A stretch of 43,505 nt of DNA from the NCBI GenBank assembly GCA_034168985.1, contig JAXFJE010000005.1, forward strand, positions 1-43,505, written 5' to 3'. Shown in pieces: positions 24,644 to 32,966 of the stretch (position 1 is its first letter; every line of letters starts with the position of its first letter). This DNA comes from JALEVB01 sp022768265 (GTDB lineage: Bacteria > Bacillota_I > Bacilli_A > Erysipelotrichales > Erysipelotrichaceae). Made by a program: the position numbers and the translations under genes. Under the pieces are notes generated by a model that made no database searches, had not been told where the DNA came from, and was given only the letters and a program-made list of their open reading frames with translations.

Positions 24644-24658
24644 TGATATAAGTTATCA
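24644..24658. promoter_or_regulatory. Fur-like box upstream of the NrdI-like gene
   Basis: TGATATAAGTTATCA matches the 7-1-7 Fur consensus at 11 of 14 positions by eye. It lies 36-50 bases before the start codon, where a promoter must be. A further small inverted repeat (AGTTAGT / ACTAACT, 24622-24639) lies in the leader. Confidence 0.35.
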
Positions 24659-24692
24659 TAACTTAGGGTAGCTGGCAAGTGATATTATCTAT

Positions 24693-24715
24693 AAAAAAAG
24701 CAGCTAAGGCTGCTT
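24693..24715 (-). terminator. Terminator of the C39-like lipoprotein gene
   Basis: On the minus strand AAGCAGC and GCTGCTT form a perfect stem with a 4-base loop followed by a T-run. It starts at the stop codon of the lipoprotein. Confidence 0.8.
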
Positions 24716-25529
24716 AAGGTTTTAATACTGGGGCTAAGAATAGACGATCGCGTTCATCGATGCCATAGTTTGCACTGAAGAAATCATACATCGTCCAGTT
24801 GTAGTAGAATCTTTCCGCTCCATAGATACCATAACCATCTTGATTGTGGTCAGTAGTGTCATATGAGTCTGCTACGATGATCACATCATCACTATAAGTT
24901 TCGGTACCCATCGTGTCATAACCGATGATGACTTGCCAATGTCCGCCCCAGTCGTTCCATGCGACCAACACAGGTACGCCTTGTTTTAAGTAATCTTGGA
25001 TCATATCTAGGCTGATTTGGTCATACTCATCTTCGCTATAGTCATAAGTGCTATGTAATTCATAACCACCGATGTTTTCAAAGATATCGATCAATGATTC
25101 TAAAGAAGTTGCTTCATAAGCTAAACCATTGGTACGCATTTGGGCTAAGCTTTCTACGGTATGATCACCTAGTTTGCCTTGATAATTTAAGACCATGTAT
25201 GCCGCATCAACCCCACAAGACCATTCAGAGGTTTGTTGGTGGGTCTTAAAATTGGTCAAGATGGTCAAGGTATCGCTTGATTCCATATTGTAGAAATCAG
25301 GATGCATGAAATATGGTGAATCTTGATGATCTCCATCACGTTCGTACATATCAGCACCAGCTTCGGGTTCTAGATCAACGATGTGTTCCATTTTCATCTC
25401 ATCGCTGAAATTAGCAGTTGTAGATGTTGTTTCAGCGGTTGCTTGAGTGGTGTTGCTGGTTGGCATTTGATTATTGGTAGCACAACCAGCTAGTAATAAA
25501 ATTGATAATAATACAATAATTTTTTTCAT
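24714..25529 (-). CDS. Secreted C39-like cysteine peptidase lipoprotein
   Basis: This 271-residue protein has a lipobox (LLAGC, Cys16), a Thr/Ser-rich linker (about 20-42) and a papain-like domain of the C39-like type. The parts are the oxyanion Gln and nucleophile in QQTSEWSCG (Cys105), the catalytic His in GGHWQVIIGYD (His197) and an Asp after it (IIVADSYD, Asp221). Residues 65-85 are rich in Asp, His and Tyr. Members outside ABC exporters are surface proteases or bind peptides; the target is not known. The gene stands alone with a GGAGAT ribosome binding site and a strong terminator. Confidence 0.78.
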   Translation of the reverse strand: MKKIIVLLSILLLAGCATNNQMPTSNTTQATAETTSTTANFSDEMKMEHIVDLEPEAGADMYERDGDHQDSPYFMHPDFYNMESSDTLTILTNFKTHQQTSEWSCGVDAAYMVLNYQGKLGDHTVESLAQMRTNGLAYEATSLESLIDIFENIGGYELHSTYDYSEDEYDQISLDMIQDYLKQGVPVLVAWNDWGGHWQVIIGYDTMGTETYSDDVIIVADSYDTTDHNQDGYGIYGAERFYYNWTMYDFFSANYGIDERDRLFLAPVLKP

Positions 25530-25631
25530 TTTCTATCTCCTTTTAAAAAATAAAAAGTTATTGTACTTGCATACAAAAAAATCCTAGATTTTATTTATTA
25601 TCATGATATTATGTTTTATTTATTACTAAGG

Positions 25632-25869
25632 TGTATTGAGTCTATATAGTATTAGATACTTTTACTACTCTCATTGTTTTTACAAGTACATTATCCTTAT
25701 AAATGAGTTTCTTAAACTCCCAACAAGAATCCTTGTCGCTAATTTGGCATTTGACCCGGCTGTCCATATGGCCTATTTATGTTGCAAAACTTCGGTCAAT
25801 TGTTTAAAGCAATGCTTTAAAATGATTTTGTGATTCATCATCAAATTAGAAACGTGTCGACTCAATACA
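25632..25869. repeat. Short element bounded by 11-bp inverted repeats, possible IS remnant or MITE
   Basis: TGTATTGAGTC (25632-25642) and its exact complement (25859-25869) enclose 216 bases. The inside has only short open frames full of stops; the minus strand reads like a decayed tail (ATRILVGSLRNSF), which I cannot assign. No clear target duplication is seen at the edges. This lies in the 419-base gap 25530-25948, which otherwise holds no gene I can support. Confidence 0.4.
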
Positions 25870-25922
25870 TCCCCCCTTATGACACAATTTATTATTATAC
25901 AAAATAACTTATAAAAAGCAAT

Positions 25923-25950
25923 AAAAAAAGATCAAAATGTTTTTGATCTT
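25923..25950 (-). terminator. Terminator of the MBL-fold protein gene
   Basis: On the minus strand AAGATCAAAA and TTTTGATCTT form a perfect 10-bp stem with a 3-base loop, followed by a T-run. Confidence 0.85.
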
Positions 25951-27040
25951 AAGGGTTACATTGTTTACAAGCTTGATAGCCTTCTTTCAGTAATTGACTT
26001 TTAGTGCCGTGAAAAGTTTCTTTATTATGATCAGCAATCTTTTCTATGCTAGAACAAGTAGGTAGATGGAATTTTAGGGAATTGGTATTTAAAATATAAT
26101 CTTGGCTGGTTTCTTGTTTGGTGTTCGTAGGTTGATTGGCGTTTTGACTAGGAGCGCAGTTGACTTTTTGCCCATCAGAGGTGCAAGTAATGTCATGGTG
26201 GATGTCGGTGCGATAGATGGTGATATCTTGGGCCTTTAAGCGATCTAGGACTTCTTGGTGAGGGTGACCATAGCTATTGTCTTGACCTACAGAAATGATG
26301 GCGTAGGTTGGGTCGATCGCCTCGAGAAAAGCTGGTGATGTGCTGGTATTAGAGCCATGATGGCCTACTTTTAAGACATCGGCACTTAGATCGTCAGCGT
26401 TTGCTAAAACGGCTTGTTCGGCAGCTAGTTCCCCATCCCCGGTAAAAAGAAAGGCGGTATCACCATAAGTGATCTTTAAGATGATGGAAGTATCATTGCC
26501 TTCTTTCGCATTTAAACCTAGGATCTTGATCTTGGCACTACCTAGTTGGTATTCATCGTTGATCTGAGGAATCTGGATACCATGATTTTGCGCGGCTAGC
26601 TGGGCAAAATTGTTAAAGGCTTTGGAATCGAAGCTGGTTACTGGGGCTAAGATCGTATCGCAGGTAGCATAGCTTAAAGCTCCGCTAAGTCCTCCGACAT
26701 GATCTTCGTGGGCGTGAGAATTTACTATAATATTGAGATTGTTGATACCTTGGCGTTGAAGGATGCTGTAGATAAGGTTGGAATCGGGGGCATTGCCTCC
26801 ATCGATCAACATGTATTGACCATCGCAAGATACCAGAGCGGCATCAGCTTGCCCTACATCGATATAGGTAATGGAAAAAGTGGAGTCATTTGATGGGGCA
26901 ATGGTTGAAGCGGTAGGAGTTATCGAAGGCTTGGTTGGCGCAATCTTTTGTAAGCCAAACCAAGAAAGAAGTAAGATAGGAATTATCAGCAAGAAAGAAA
27001 GATAACCTTTGCTGCGTTTGATGTTAGAGTGTTTCATCAT
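25949..27040 (-). CDS. ComEC-like secreted MBL-fold hydrolase with C-terminal Ada-type zinc-binding domain
   Basis: An N-terminal helix (about 11-30) anchors or secretes the protein, followed by a Thr/Pro/Ser linker. The beta-lactamase fold (about 53-285) resembles the C-terminal domain of ComEC: HAHEDH (109-114), TGD (Asp202), GHHGS (226-230) and the final YGHPH. The C-terminal module (about 315-363) reads YILNTNSLKFHLPTCS with a later CKQC, like the small Ada-type Zn-binding domain often added to surface nucleases. A nuclease or phosphodiesterase working outside the cell is likely. Two ATG codons are adjacent; the second (27037) has better spacing to AAGGAGG. No comEA, or membrane part of ComEC, is nearby. 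Confidence 0.85.
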   Translation of the reverse strand: MMKHSNIKRSKGYLSFLLIIPILLLSWFGLQKIAPTKPSITPTASTIAPSNDSTFSITYIDVGQADAALVSCDGQYMLIDGGNAPDSNLIYSILQRQGINNLNIIVNSHAHEDHVGGLSGALSYATCDTILAPVTSFDSKAFNNFAQLAAQNHGIQIPQINDEYQLGSAKIKILGLNAKEGNDTSIILKITYGDTAFLFTGDGELAAEQAVLANADDLSADVLKVGHHGSNTSTSPAFLEAIDPTYAIISVGQDNSYGHPHQEVLDRLKAQDITIYRTDIHHDITCTSDGQKVNCAPSQNANQPTNTKQETSQDYILNTNSLKFHLPTCSSIEKIADHNKETFHGTKSQLLKEGYQACKQCNP

Positions 27041-27142
27041 TTACCTCCTTGGACTATAATCGTAACATATTTGCTTTTAAGGTAAAAGCAAGCTTAGGGT
27101 TTATTATTAGTTAAATTGCTAGCAAGCTATCATATGCTAAGG

Positions 27143-27148
27143 TATAAT
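27143..27148 (+). promoter_or_regulatory. Candidate -10 box for the GGDEF/EAL gene
   Basis: A perfect TATAAT lies 23 bases before the start codon, with AAGAGG as ribosome binding site. The -35 is unclear (TTGCTA about 21 bases upstream). Confidence 0.45.
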
Positions 27149-27170
27149 TAATATAAGAGGTATCTACGTT

Positions 27171-29078
27171 ATGGATAAAGAAAAACAATTGCTGGACCTA
27201 ATGCAAGCTTTGATCGATAAATGTCCATTAGCAGATGATATCGATCAAACGATCAATAATTTATTAGCCTTTATTGGTGATCATTTTAGCTGTGATCGCT
27301 GCCGGATCTTTCAAAAAAATTATGAAGGTCTTTACTATAATTCTTTTGAGTGGTGTGCAAATGATGTCTTAGAACGAAAAGATCAGTTACAAAAGGAAAC
27401 GATCGATACTTTTAACTGGTGTGTTGAACAAAACGAAAGCGTTGTGATGATCGAAGATATCGAAGTTTTGAAACAGGATCATCCAGTGGCTTATGCAACC
27501 ATCAAATCCATCGGGATCAAAGCGGTCATTGGGATGCCGATCATATATAATAATGAATTGATAGCCGTATTGGGGATTGATGATCCTGATATGGAACATG
27601 CTCAGCTTTGTAAAGAATTTTTGCAGCTTAATAGTAATTATATCAATGTGGTTCTACGTAATAGCATTTTGCAGAATAAGTTATTTGCGACCGGATATCG
27701 TGATCAGCTGACGGGAGCTTATAGTCGCCATGCTTTTTTTGAAGATGCGAAAGATATCGTGAATTGGGATAGCGTAGGTTTGATTTATTGCGATATTACC
27801 GAACTTAAAAAGGTAAATGATAATTATGGGCATTCTCAAGGTAATACCTTGATCAAACATTGGTGTGACATCTTAAAAGCGACGATCAGCAATGGTAAAT
27901 TATATCGTTTAGGTGGCGATGAGTTTGTTGTCTTGATCAAAGGAGTAACACAAAAAGCATTTTTAGGGATGATCGATGATTTGAAAAGAAGGATACAGAT
28001 AGACACCTATCATTTAGCTATTGGCTATGATTATAGTGCTAAAGCCAATACTTCTTTGGATGACTTGATGAAAAATGCAGATCGCATGATGTATGAGGAT
28101 AAAAGAAAGTATTATGGCGTTTTTGATCGACGGGCCCGGTCATGTGACAATTTAGAAGCTAGAAGCAACAATTCGGAATTTGCTAAGTACTTGGCAAATA
28201 ATCAATTTGACAGTGAATTTATGTGGGATTCCTTAGGTGGTCGTAATACGGCGCATTATTTATATTTTGGGGATCTGCAATCCAATTTTTTCTATATTTC
28301 GGATAATATGAAAGAGATGTTTGGCTTTAATAGCAATATCGTGTATAACTTGTTGTTTGAATGGAGCAAGCGCATTTGTGATGAAGATGATCTGCGCTTA
28401 TATAATAAAGATATCGATGATATCATGGAAAATCATCGTGAGTATCATGATCTGCGTTATCGCGTGAAGGATTGTGATGGCAATATCGTTTGGATCCATT
28501 GTCAAGGAAAGATCAAATGGAGCAAAGATCATCGCAAGCCATTATTATTTGCGGGAAGCGTCTCGCATCAAGAATATGATTTCATCGTGGATCGTTTGAC
28601 CAATTTTCCTAAAGAAGTGGCTGCTTTGGAAATGTTGACCCAGCTTCGCCATAGTGGGGATAATGTTTATATCATTGGTTTCTCTTTAAATGATCTTAGA
28701 AAGATCAATGAAGCATTAGGTAGAGAAGTAGCAGATGCATTGATCAGGGATATTGCTTTTGCTTTGCAAAAAGAATTAGGAAAGCTTGCGTACTTTTATC
28801 GAATGGATGGTATGCGTTTCATTGCGATGGGTGTATTTGATGATTTGGAAGCTATCAAAAAATTTATCTTGAAGCTTGAGCATATCGTATCGCTTTGGTA
28901 TAAGATCTATGATATCAATGTGGTTGAGCCATGCTCGATTGGTTATCTTAGATGTAATCAGGAGGAATCTGGAAAACAGATCATTGAAAAGGTCATGAAT
29001 GTCATTGGCTTCGTAAAAATTTTCCAGAACGTAATTTCGTGGAGTATACGGAAGAAATCGTGGAAACTAGCAAGATGA
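27171..29078 (+). CDS. Cyclic-di-GMP protein, GAF-GGDEF-PAS-GGDEF part (frameshifted from its EAL domain)
   Basis: This open frame holds a GAF sensor (about 22-165), an intact diguanylate cyclase domain (about 172-310) with GGDEF at 248-252 and Asp208 as metal ligand, a PAS domain (about 345-465) and a second GGDEF-like domain whose signature reads DGMRF, so it is inactive. It then ends in a stray tail after residue 615. Adding one base to the AAAAA run at 29015-29019 would join it in frame to the EAL domain (FVKNFPERNFVEYTEE), giving a normal five-domain enzyme of about 890 residues. Loss of one A is therefore the likely event: a mutation, phase-variable tract or sequencing error. Alone, this part would make cyclic-di-GMP. 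Confidence 0.82.
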   Translation: MDKEKQLLDLMQALIDKCPLADDIDQTINNLLAFIGDHFSCDRCRIFQKNYEGLYYNSFEWCANDVLERKDQLQKETIDTFNWCVEQNESVVMIEDIEVLKQDHPVAYATIKSIGIKAVIGMPIIYNNELIAVLGIDDPDMEHAQLCKEFLQLNSNYINVVLRNSILQNKLFATGYRDQLTGAYSRHAFFEDAKDIVNWDSVGLIYCDITELKKVNDNYGHSQGNTLIKHWCDILKATISNGKLYRLGGDEFVVLIKGVTQKAFLGMIDDLKRRIQIDTYHLAIGYDYSAKANTSLDDLMKNADRMMYEDKRKYYGVFDRRARSCDNLEARSNNSEFAKYLANNQFDSEFMWDSLGGRNTAHYLYFGDLQSNFFYISDNMKEMFGFNSNIVYNLLFEWSKRICDEDDLRLYNKDIDDIMENHREYHDLRYRVKDCDGNIVWIHCQGKIKWSKDHRKPLLFAGSVSHQEYDFIVDRLTNFPKEVAALEMLTQLRHSGDNVYIIGFSLNDLRKINEALGREVADALIRDIAFALQKELGKLAYFYRMDGMRFIAMGVFDDLEAIKKFILKLEHIVSLWYKIYDINVVEPCSIGYLRCNQEESGKQIIEKVMNVIGFVKIFQNVISWSIRKKSWKLAR

Positions 29079-29845
29079 ACTCGCGTTTAGCTTTGGCACT
29101 TAATAAAGATGTTAATAAAGCGATGGAGCATTTTAGCTTAGAGATCCAACCGATCGTGAACTATGGCGAAGATATCATCGGGGCTGAAGCGTTGCTTAGA
29201 TGGCAGTATGAGGGCAAAAATATCCCATGTAATATTTTCGTGCCGTTATTAGAAAGTACGAAAGCTATCATTAAGGTTGGTGAATGGATCATTGAGGAAG
29301 CCCTGCGTTGTGTGGCACGGATCCGGAGCTATCGTCCCAATTTCTATATTTCGATCAATATTACCTACATTCAGATATACGAAGGCAATGTTTTTAGTTT
29401 TATTACGAGGACCTTGGAAAAATATCGCTTGGATGGTTCGGCCTTGATCATTGAATTGACGGAGACGCATATTGATGAGAATCCAGAGCATCTAAGGACC
29501 TTTATCAATGATTGTCAAAGATTAGGCATTAGATTTGCTTTGGATGATTTTGGCAATGCTTATTCATCCTTGGCCATGTTATTGAAGTATCCGGCGGATA
29601 TCGTGAAATTGGATCGTTCATTGATCAAAGCGGTCGTTGATTCTAAAGATAATAAAAAATTATTGGAAAGCATCGTTTATTGTTGTCATCAATTGAACAA
29701 ACAAGTATGCGTAGAAGGGGTAGAAAATGCCCAAGAGAACGCCTTGGTTCGCAACATTGATGTGGATGCAATTCAGGGGTTCTACTATTATGAGCCACTT
29801 AACATCGATAAGATATATGAATTGATCATGAAAAAAGGGCAGTAG
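29039..29845 (+). CDS. EAL-domain c-di-GMP phosphodiesterase part (frameshifted from upstream gene)
   Basis: This is a complete EAL domain: GAEALLRW (the EAL motif), Asn in SINITY, Glu in ELTET, DDFGNAYSS, Lys in VKLDRS, Glu in CVEGVEN and IQGFYYYEP. All metal and catalytic residues are present, so it should split cyclic-di-GMP. The open frame overlaps the end of the upstream GGDEF frame by 40 bases. No good ribosome binding site precedes an internal start, so it is probably made only if the frame is restored. The first codon listed (29039) is only the frame opening; a possible internal ATG is at 29076. A bidirectional terminator follows the stop. Confidence 0.8.
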   Translation: MEYTEEIVETSKMNSRLALALNKDVNKAMEHFSLEIQPIVNYGEDIIGAEALLRWQYEGKNIPCNIFVPLLESTKAIIKVGEWIIEEALRCVARIRSYRPNFYISINITYIQIYEGNVFSFITRTLEKYRLDGSALIIELTETHIDENPEHLRTFINDCQRLGIRFALDDFGNAYSSLAMLLKYPADIVKLDRSLIKAVVDSKDNKKLLESIVYCCHQLNKQVCVEGVENAQENALVRNIDVDAIQGFYYYEPLNIDKIYELIMKKGQ

Positions 29846-29854
29846 CCCTTTTTT
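29831..29854. terminator. Bidirectional terminator between the EAL gene and mgtA
   Basis: AAAAAAGGGC and GCCCTTTTTT form a perfect 10-bp stem with an AGTA loop. A/T-runs at both ends let it work for the two convergent genes. Confidence 0.8.
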
Positions 29855-32588
29855 ATAGTAGTTCTTGATGATGACGGATATAAGCTTTTTTTACGATGGT
29901 AGCTAGGATCATATATAGGATGATACATGGTACTAGGTAAGCGAAAAAAGCTGATGGCAAGGCGGTGAAACCTAGGGCCGTGCTGATTGGGGTAAATGGA
30001 ATGATGGTCAAGATGATGCAGCCTAACATCGTTAAGATGGTCACAGGTAGGGAAGCACGGCTTTGGATAAATGGTAATTTTGAGGTTCTGATCATGTGGA
30101 TGACCAAGGTTTGGGTCCAAATTGATTCAATGAACCAGCCTGCTTGGAACATGGCGATGTATTTATCTTGCATCGCTATTAAAGCTTGATTGCTAAAGTG
30201 TAGCGGTAGGGCATTGTATAGGATGCCATTAGAAACAAATTGTGGACATAGGATGAAATATAGGAAGGCATAGGTCAACCAGTCAAAGATCGAGCTGACC
30301 GGACCGATCCAGATCATGAAGCTGCCTACGCTAGAAGCATCCCAAGTGCGAGGTTTTAATAAGAATTCTTCATCGACATTGTCCCAAGGAATAGCGGTGC
30401 ATGATAGATCATATACTAGGTTCAATAGGATCAATTGGATGGAGATCATTGGTAAAAATGGCAATAATGCTGAAGCAGCCAAGACTGAAAACATATTACC
30501 AAAGTTGCTAGAAGCGGTCATCTTGATGTATTTGATCATGTTAGCGTATGTTTTACGGCCTTCGATGATTCCTTCTTCTAAGACCATTAGATCTTTTTCT
30601 AGCAAGATGATATCTGCGGATTCTTTGGCAATATCTACGGCCGTATCAACGGAGATGGCGATATCGCTAGCCTTCATGGCATTGGCATCATTGATGCCAT
30701 CGCCCATAAAGCCTACAGTATGGCCATTTTGGCGTAAGATCGTGATGATTTGGGCTTTTTGATCAGGTGATAATTTGGCAAAGACCTGTGTTTTTTCTAC
30801 GGCTTTAGCTAGTTCTTCTTCGTTCATCTGGGCAATCTGCGAACCTAAAAGCATATTGTCTACCTGAAGTTCGACTTGTTTGCAGATACAACGAGCGACC
30901 TTTTCATTATCACCAGTTAAGATCTTGGTGGTTACGCCATATTTTTGCAAGGCCTTGATAGCTTGCGCACATGATTCTTTAGGTGGATCTAAAAAGGCAA
31001 GATAGCCGATCAAGACCATATCATATTCATCTTTGACACCAAAGGTACCCACAGGCGATGGATCATTTTTTTGGGCAATGGCAATGACGCGCATGCCATC
31101 ATCATTTAACTTAGCGACCATTTCTTGGATCTTAGCTTTTAGTTCTGCGGTCAATATTTCGATCTTTCCTTGATATTCGACGTGTGAACAAATGGCTAGC
31201 ATTTCTTCTAAAGCCCCTTTGGTGATCATTTGGGTCTTATGGTTTTTATCTTTCACAACGACCGATAAGCGTCTTCTGGTAAAGTCAAATGGAATTTCAT
31301 CGACCTTGATGTAGCATTCAGATAGATCGCTTAATTGAGGGTTTTGTGCTTCTAATTCTTCTGTTTTTTCGATGATGGCTAGATCCATCAAATTTTTATA
31401 GCCAGTTTGGAAATAGCTATTTAGATAGGCATGGCGTAAGATGCGCATATCTTGGTTGCCTTGCACATCTAGATGATATTCTAATACGACCTTATCTTGA
31501 GTGATGGTGCCGGTTTTGTCGGTACATAAGATGTCGATGGCTCCAAAGTTTTGGATCGAATTAAGATTTTTGACGATGGTTTTTTTCTGAGACATCGATA
31601 CGGCTCCTTTAGCAAGGCAGGTTGTTACGATCATTGGCGACATTTCAGGTGTTAGACCGACGGCAATCGAGATACCAAACAAGAAGGCATTCAACCAATC
31701 ATGTTTGGTTATTCCATTGATGATAAATACGATAGGAACCATGAACATCATAAAGCGGATCAAGACCCATGATACGGCGTTGATACCTTTGGAGAAGTTG
31801 GTTTCGACCCCTTCTTTAGCAATGGAGCTAGCCATCGAACCAAATAGGGTATTATCACCGACGGCAATGACAATGCCACTAGCCATGCCACTGATGACAT
31901 TGCTGCCCATCAAAGCGATATTGGCTAGATCACTGACATTTTCTTGGTCGCTTTCTTGAAGGTCTGCATTTTTTTCTACTGGTTCGCTTTCACCGGTCAA
32001 TGCCGCTTGGCTGATGAAAAGATCCTTGGTTTCTAATAGGCGGATATCCGCGGGTACCATATCTCCAACGCTTAGATGAACGATATCGCCAACGACGACT
32101 TCATCTAACGGGATTTCACTTTTTGGCTGATTTTTGCGATCGATGGTACAAGTAGTCGTGATCATCGCTAATAGTTTTTCTGCGGCTGAACCAGAGCGAG
32201 ATTCCTGGATGAATTTTAAGGTTCCAGAAATCATGATCATGGTCGTAATGATGATGAAGGTCAAATAATTGACATCTTCTGGCGTATGGGTGGCGATCGG
32301 GATGATGATATCGGTAACGATCGAGACCCCGGCTAAGAAAAATAGGATAGCGGTGAAGGGGTTGATGAAAGCTTGGGCTAATTGTTGCCACCAGCTTTTT
32401 TTCTTTTCGTGGGTGATCTGGTTTTTGCCATAGCGATTGCGATTAGCTAAGACTTCTTCATTATCTAGACCACATAGATGGCTGTTGTAGATGTTGAAGA
32501 TATTTTTAGGTAAGCTGGTTGCAGCTTGGTTTAGTTTTTCATGAATCAAGGTTTGTTGATTTTTTTTCATGATTTCTTTTTTTGTCAT
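29853..32588 (-). CDS. mgtA: Magnesium-transporting P-type ATPase (MgtA/P3B type)
   Basis: This 911-residue protein is a full P-type ATPase: TGES (198-201) in the actuator domain, the M4 motif GLTPEMSPMIV, DKTGT with phospho-acceptor Asp357, TGDNEKVA, GDGINDANAM, and the late helix motif LLNLVYDLSCTAIPWDNVD. The GLTPEM and PWD elements are those of MgtA/MgtB, which import Mg2+ down its gradient using ATP. The start has GTGAGGT upstream. It is the last gene of the block and overlaps the small membrane protein gene upstream by 50 bases. Low Mg2+ or an ion-stress signal should induce it; the leader before the small gene may be an attenuator. Confidence 0.93.
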   Translation of the reverse strand: MTKKEIMKKNQQTLIHEKLNQAATSLPKNIFNIYNSHLCGLDNEEVLANRNRYGKNQITHEKKKSWWQQLAQAFINPFTAILFFLAGVSIVTDIIIPIATHTPEDVNYLTFIIITTMIMISGTLKFIQESRSGSAAEKLLAMITTTCTIDRKNQPKSEIPLDEVVVGDIVHLSVGDMVPADIRLLETKDLFISQAALTGESEPVEKNADLQESDQENVSDLANIALMGSNVISGMASGIVIAVGDNTLFGSMASSIAKEGVETNFSKGINAVSWVLIRFMMFMVPIVFIINGITKHDWLNAFLFGISIAVGLTPEMSPMIVTTCLAKGAVSMSQKKTIVKNLNSIQNFGAIDILCTDKTGTITQDKVVLEYHLDVQGNQDMRILRHAYLNSYFQTGYKNLMDLAIIEKTEELEAQNPQLSDLSECYIKVDEIPFDFTRRRLSVVVKDKNHKTQMITKGALEEMLAICSHVEYQGKIEILTAELKAKIQEMVAKLNDDGMRVIAIAQKNDPSPVGTFGVKDEYDMVLIGYLAFLDPPKESCAQAIKALQKYGVTTKILTGDNEKVARCICKQVELQVDNMLLGSQIAQMNEEELAKAVEKTQVFAKLSPDQKAQIITILRQNGHTVGFMGDGINDANAMKASDIAISVDTAVDIAKESADIILLEKDLMVLEEGIIEGRKTYANMIKYIKMTASSNFGNMFSVLAASALLPFLPMISIQLILLNLVYDLSCTAIPWDNVDEEFLLKPRTWDASSVGSFMIWIGPVSSIFDWLTYAFLYFILCPQFVSNGILYNALPLHFSNQALIAMQDKYIAMFQAGWFIESIWTQTLVIHMIRTSKLPFIQSRASLPVTILTMLGCIILTIIPFTPISTALGFTALPSAFFAYLVPCIILYMILATIVKKAYIRHHQELL

Positions 32589-32868
32589 GCTTTGACCTCA
32601 CTTTCTCACTTTTTCTTTGATCTATCTTGGCTTTGCGTTCAAGATAGTAAATGTCACTGCTGACGCATAATAACCATACCAACATGATGAAGGTGAAATG
32701 GTTTTGCAGCGGTTTGATCAAGGCACAAACGAGAAAGATCGTGCCTGCGCTGCCAACCATGATCCGTAAATGTTGGCAAACAATCTTATTTAGAGCTATG
32801 GGCTTATATATCGGTAAAAAAGCCCCGATGGTTAAGACGATTCCAAAGATAATTAATTTTGCTTGCAT
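32539..32868 (-). CDS. Small membrane protein cotranslated with mgtA
   Basis: The ATG at 32868 follows AGGAGGATGTGCTC; a longer frame from 32934 would run through the terminator-like hairpin. The 109-residue product has about three hydrophobic stretches (about 2-18, 36-52, 57-70) and a strongly basic tail (ERKAKIDQRKSEKVRSKHDKKRNHEKK). The last 50 bases overlap the start of mgtA in another frame, so translation of mgtA is probably coupled to it. I know no family for it. By position it may modulate or assemble the Mg2+ ATPase, as small membrane peptides do in other bacteria, but that is inference. Confidence 0.65.
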   Translation of the reverse strand: MQAKLIIFGIVLTIGAFLPIYKPIALNKIVCQHLRIMVGSAGTIFLVCALIKPLQNHFTFIMLVWLLCVSSDIYYLERKAKIDQRKSEKVRSKHDKKRNHEKKSTNLDS

Positions 32869-32899
32869 GAGCACATCCTCCTTTACACTAATAGGATAA

Positions 32900-32926
32900 T
32901 AAAAAGCCATATCTTTTGATATGGCT
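32900..32926 (-). terminator. Terminator or attenuator between the wHTH regulator and the small gene/mgtA
   Basis: On the minus strand AGCCATATC and GATATGGCT form a perfect 9-bp stem with an AAAA loop and a following T-run. Only about 31 bases separate the T-run from the ATG of the small gene, too little for a separate promoter. A second hairpin (TTCTTGC / GCAAGAA, 32941-32960) precedes it. Expression of mgtA therefore needs read-through, so I favour an attenuator. Confidence 0.7.
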
Positions 32927-32966
32927 AAATTCATGCGATTTTCTTGCGATTTAGCAAGAATGTCAA

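Noticed and set aside
25636..25833. 65-codon open frame in the 25.5-25.9 kb gap
   Set aside because: It lies inside the inverted-repeat-bounded segment, has no ribosome binding site and resembles no protein I know.
29015..29025. Programmed -1 ribosomal frameshift joining the GGDEF and EAL frames
   Set aside because: No slippery heptamer is in register (gta-aaa-att-ttc) and no strong downstream hairpin is seen. A lost A explains the data more simply.
30316..30762. Long + strand open frame inside the MgtA gene (148 codons)
   Set aside because: It is the antisense shadow of conserved P-type ATPase motifs. The minus-strand frame is clearly the real one.
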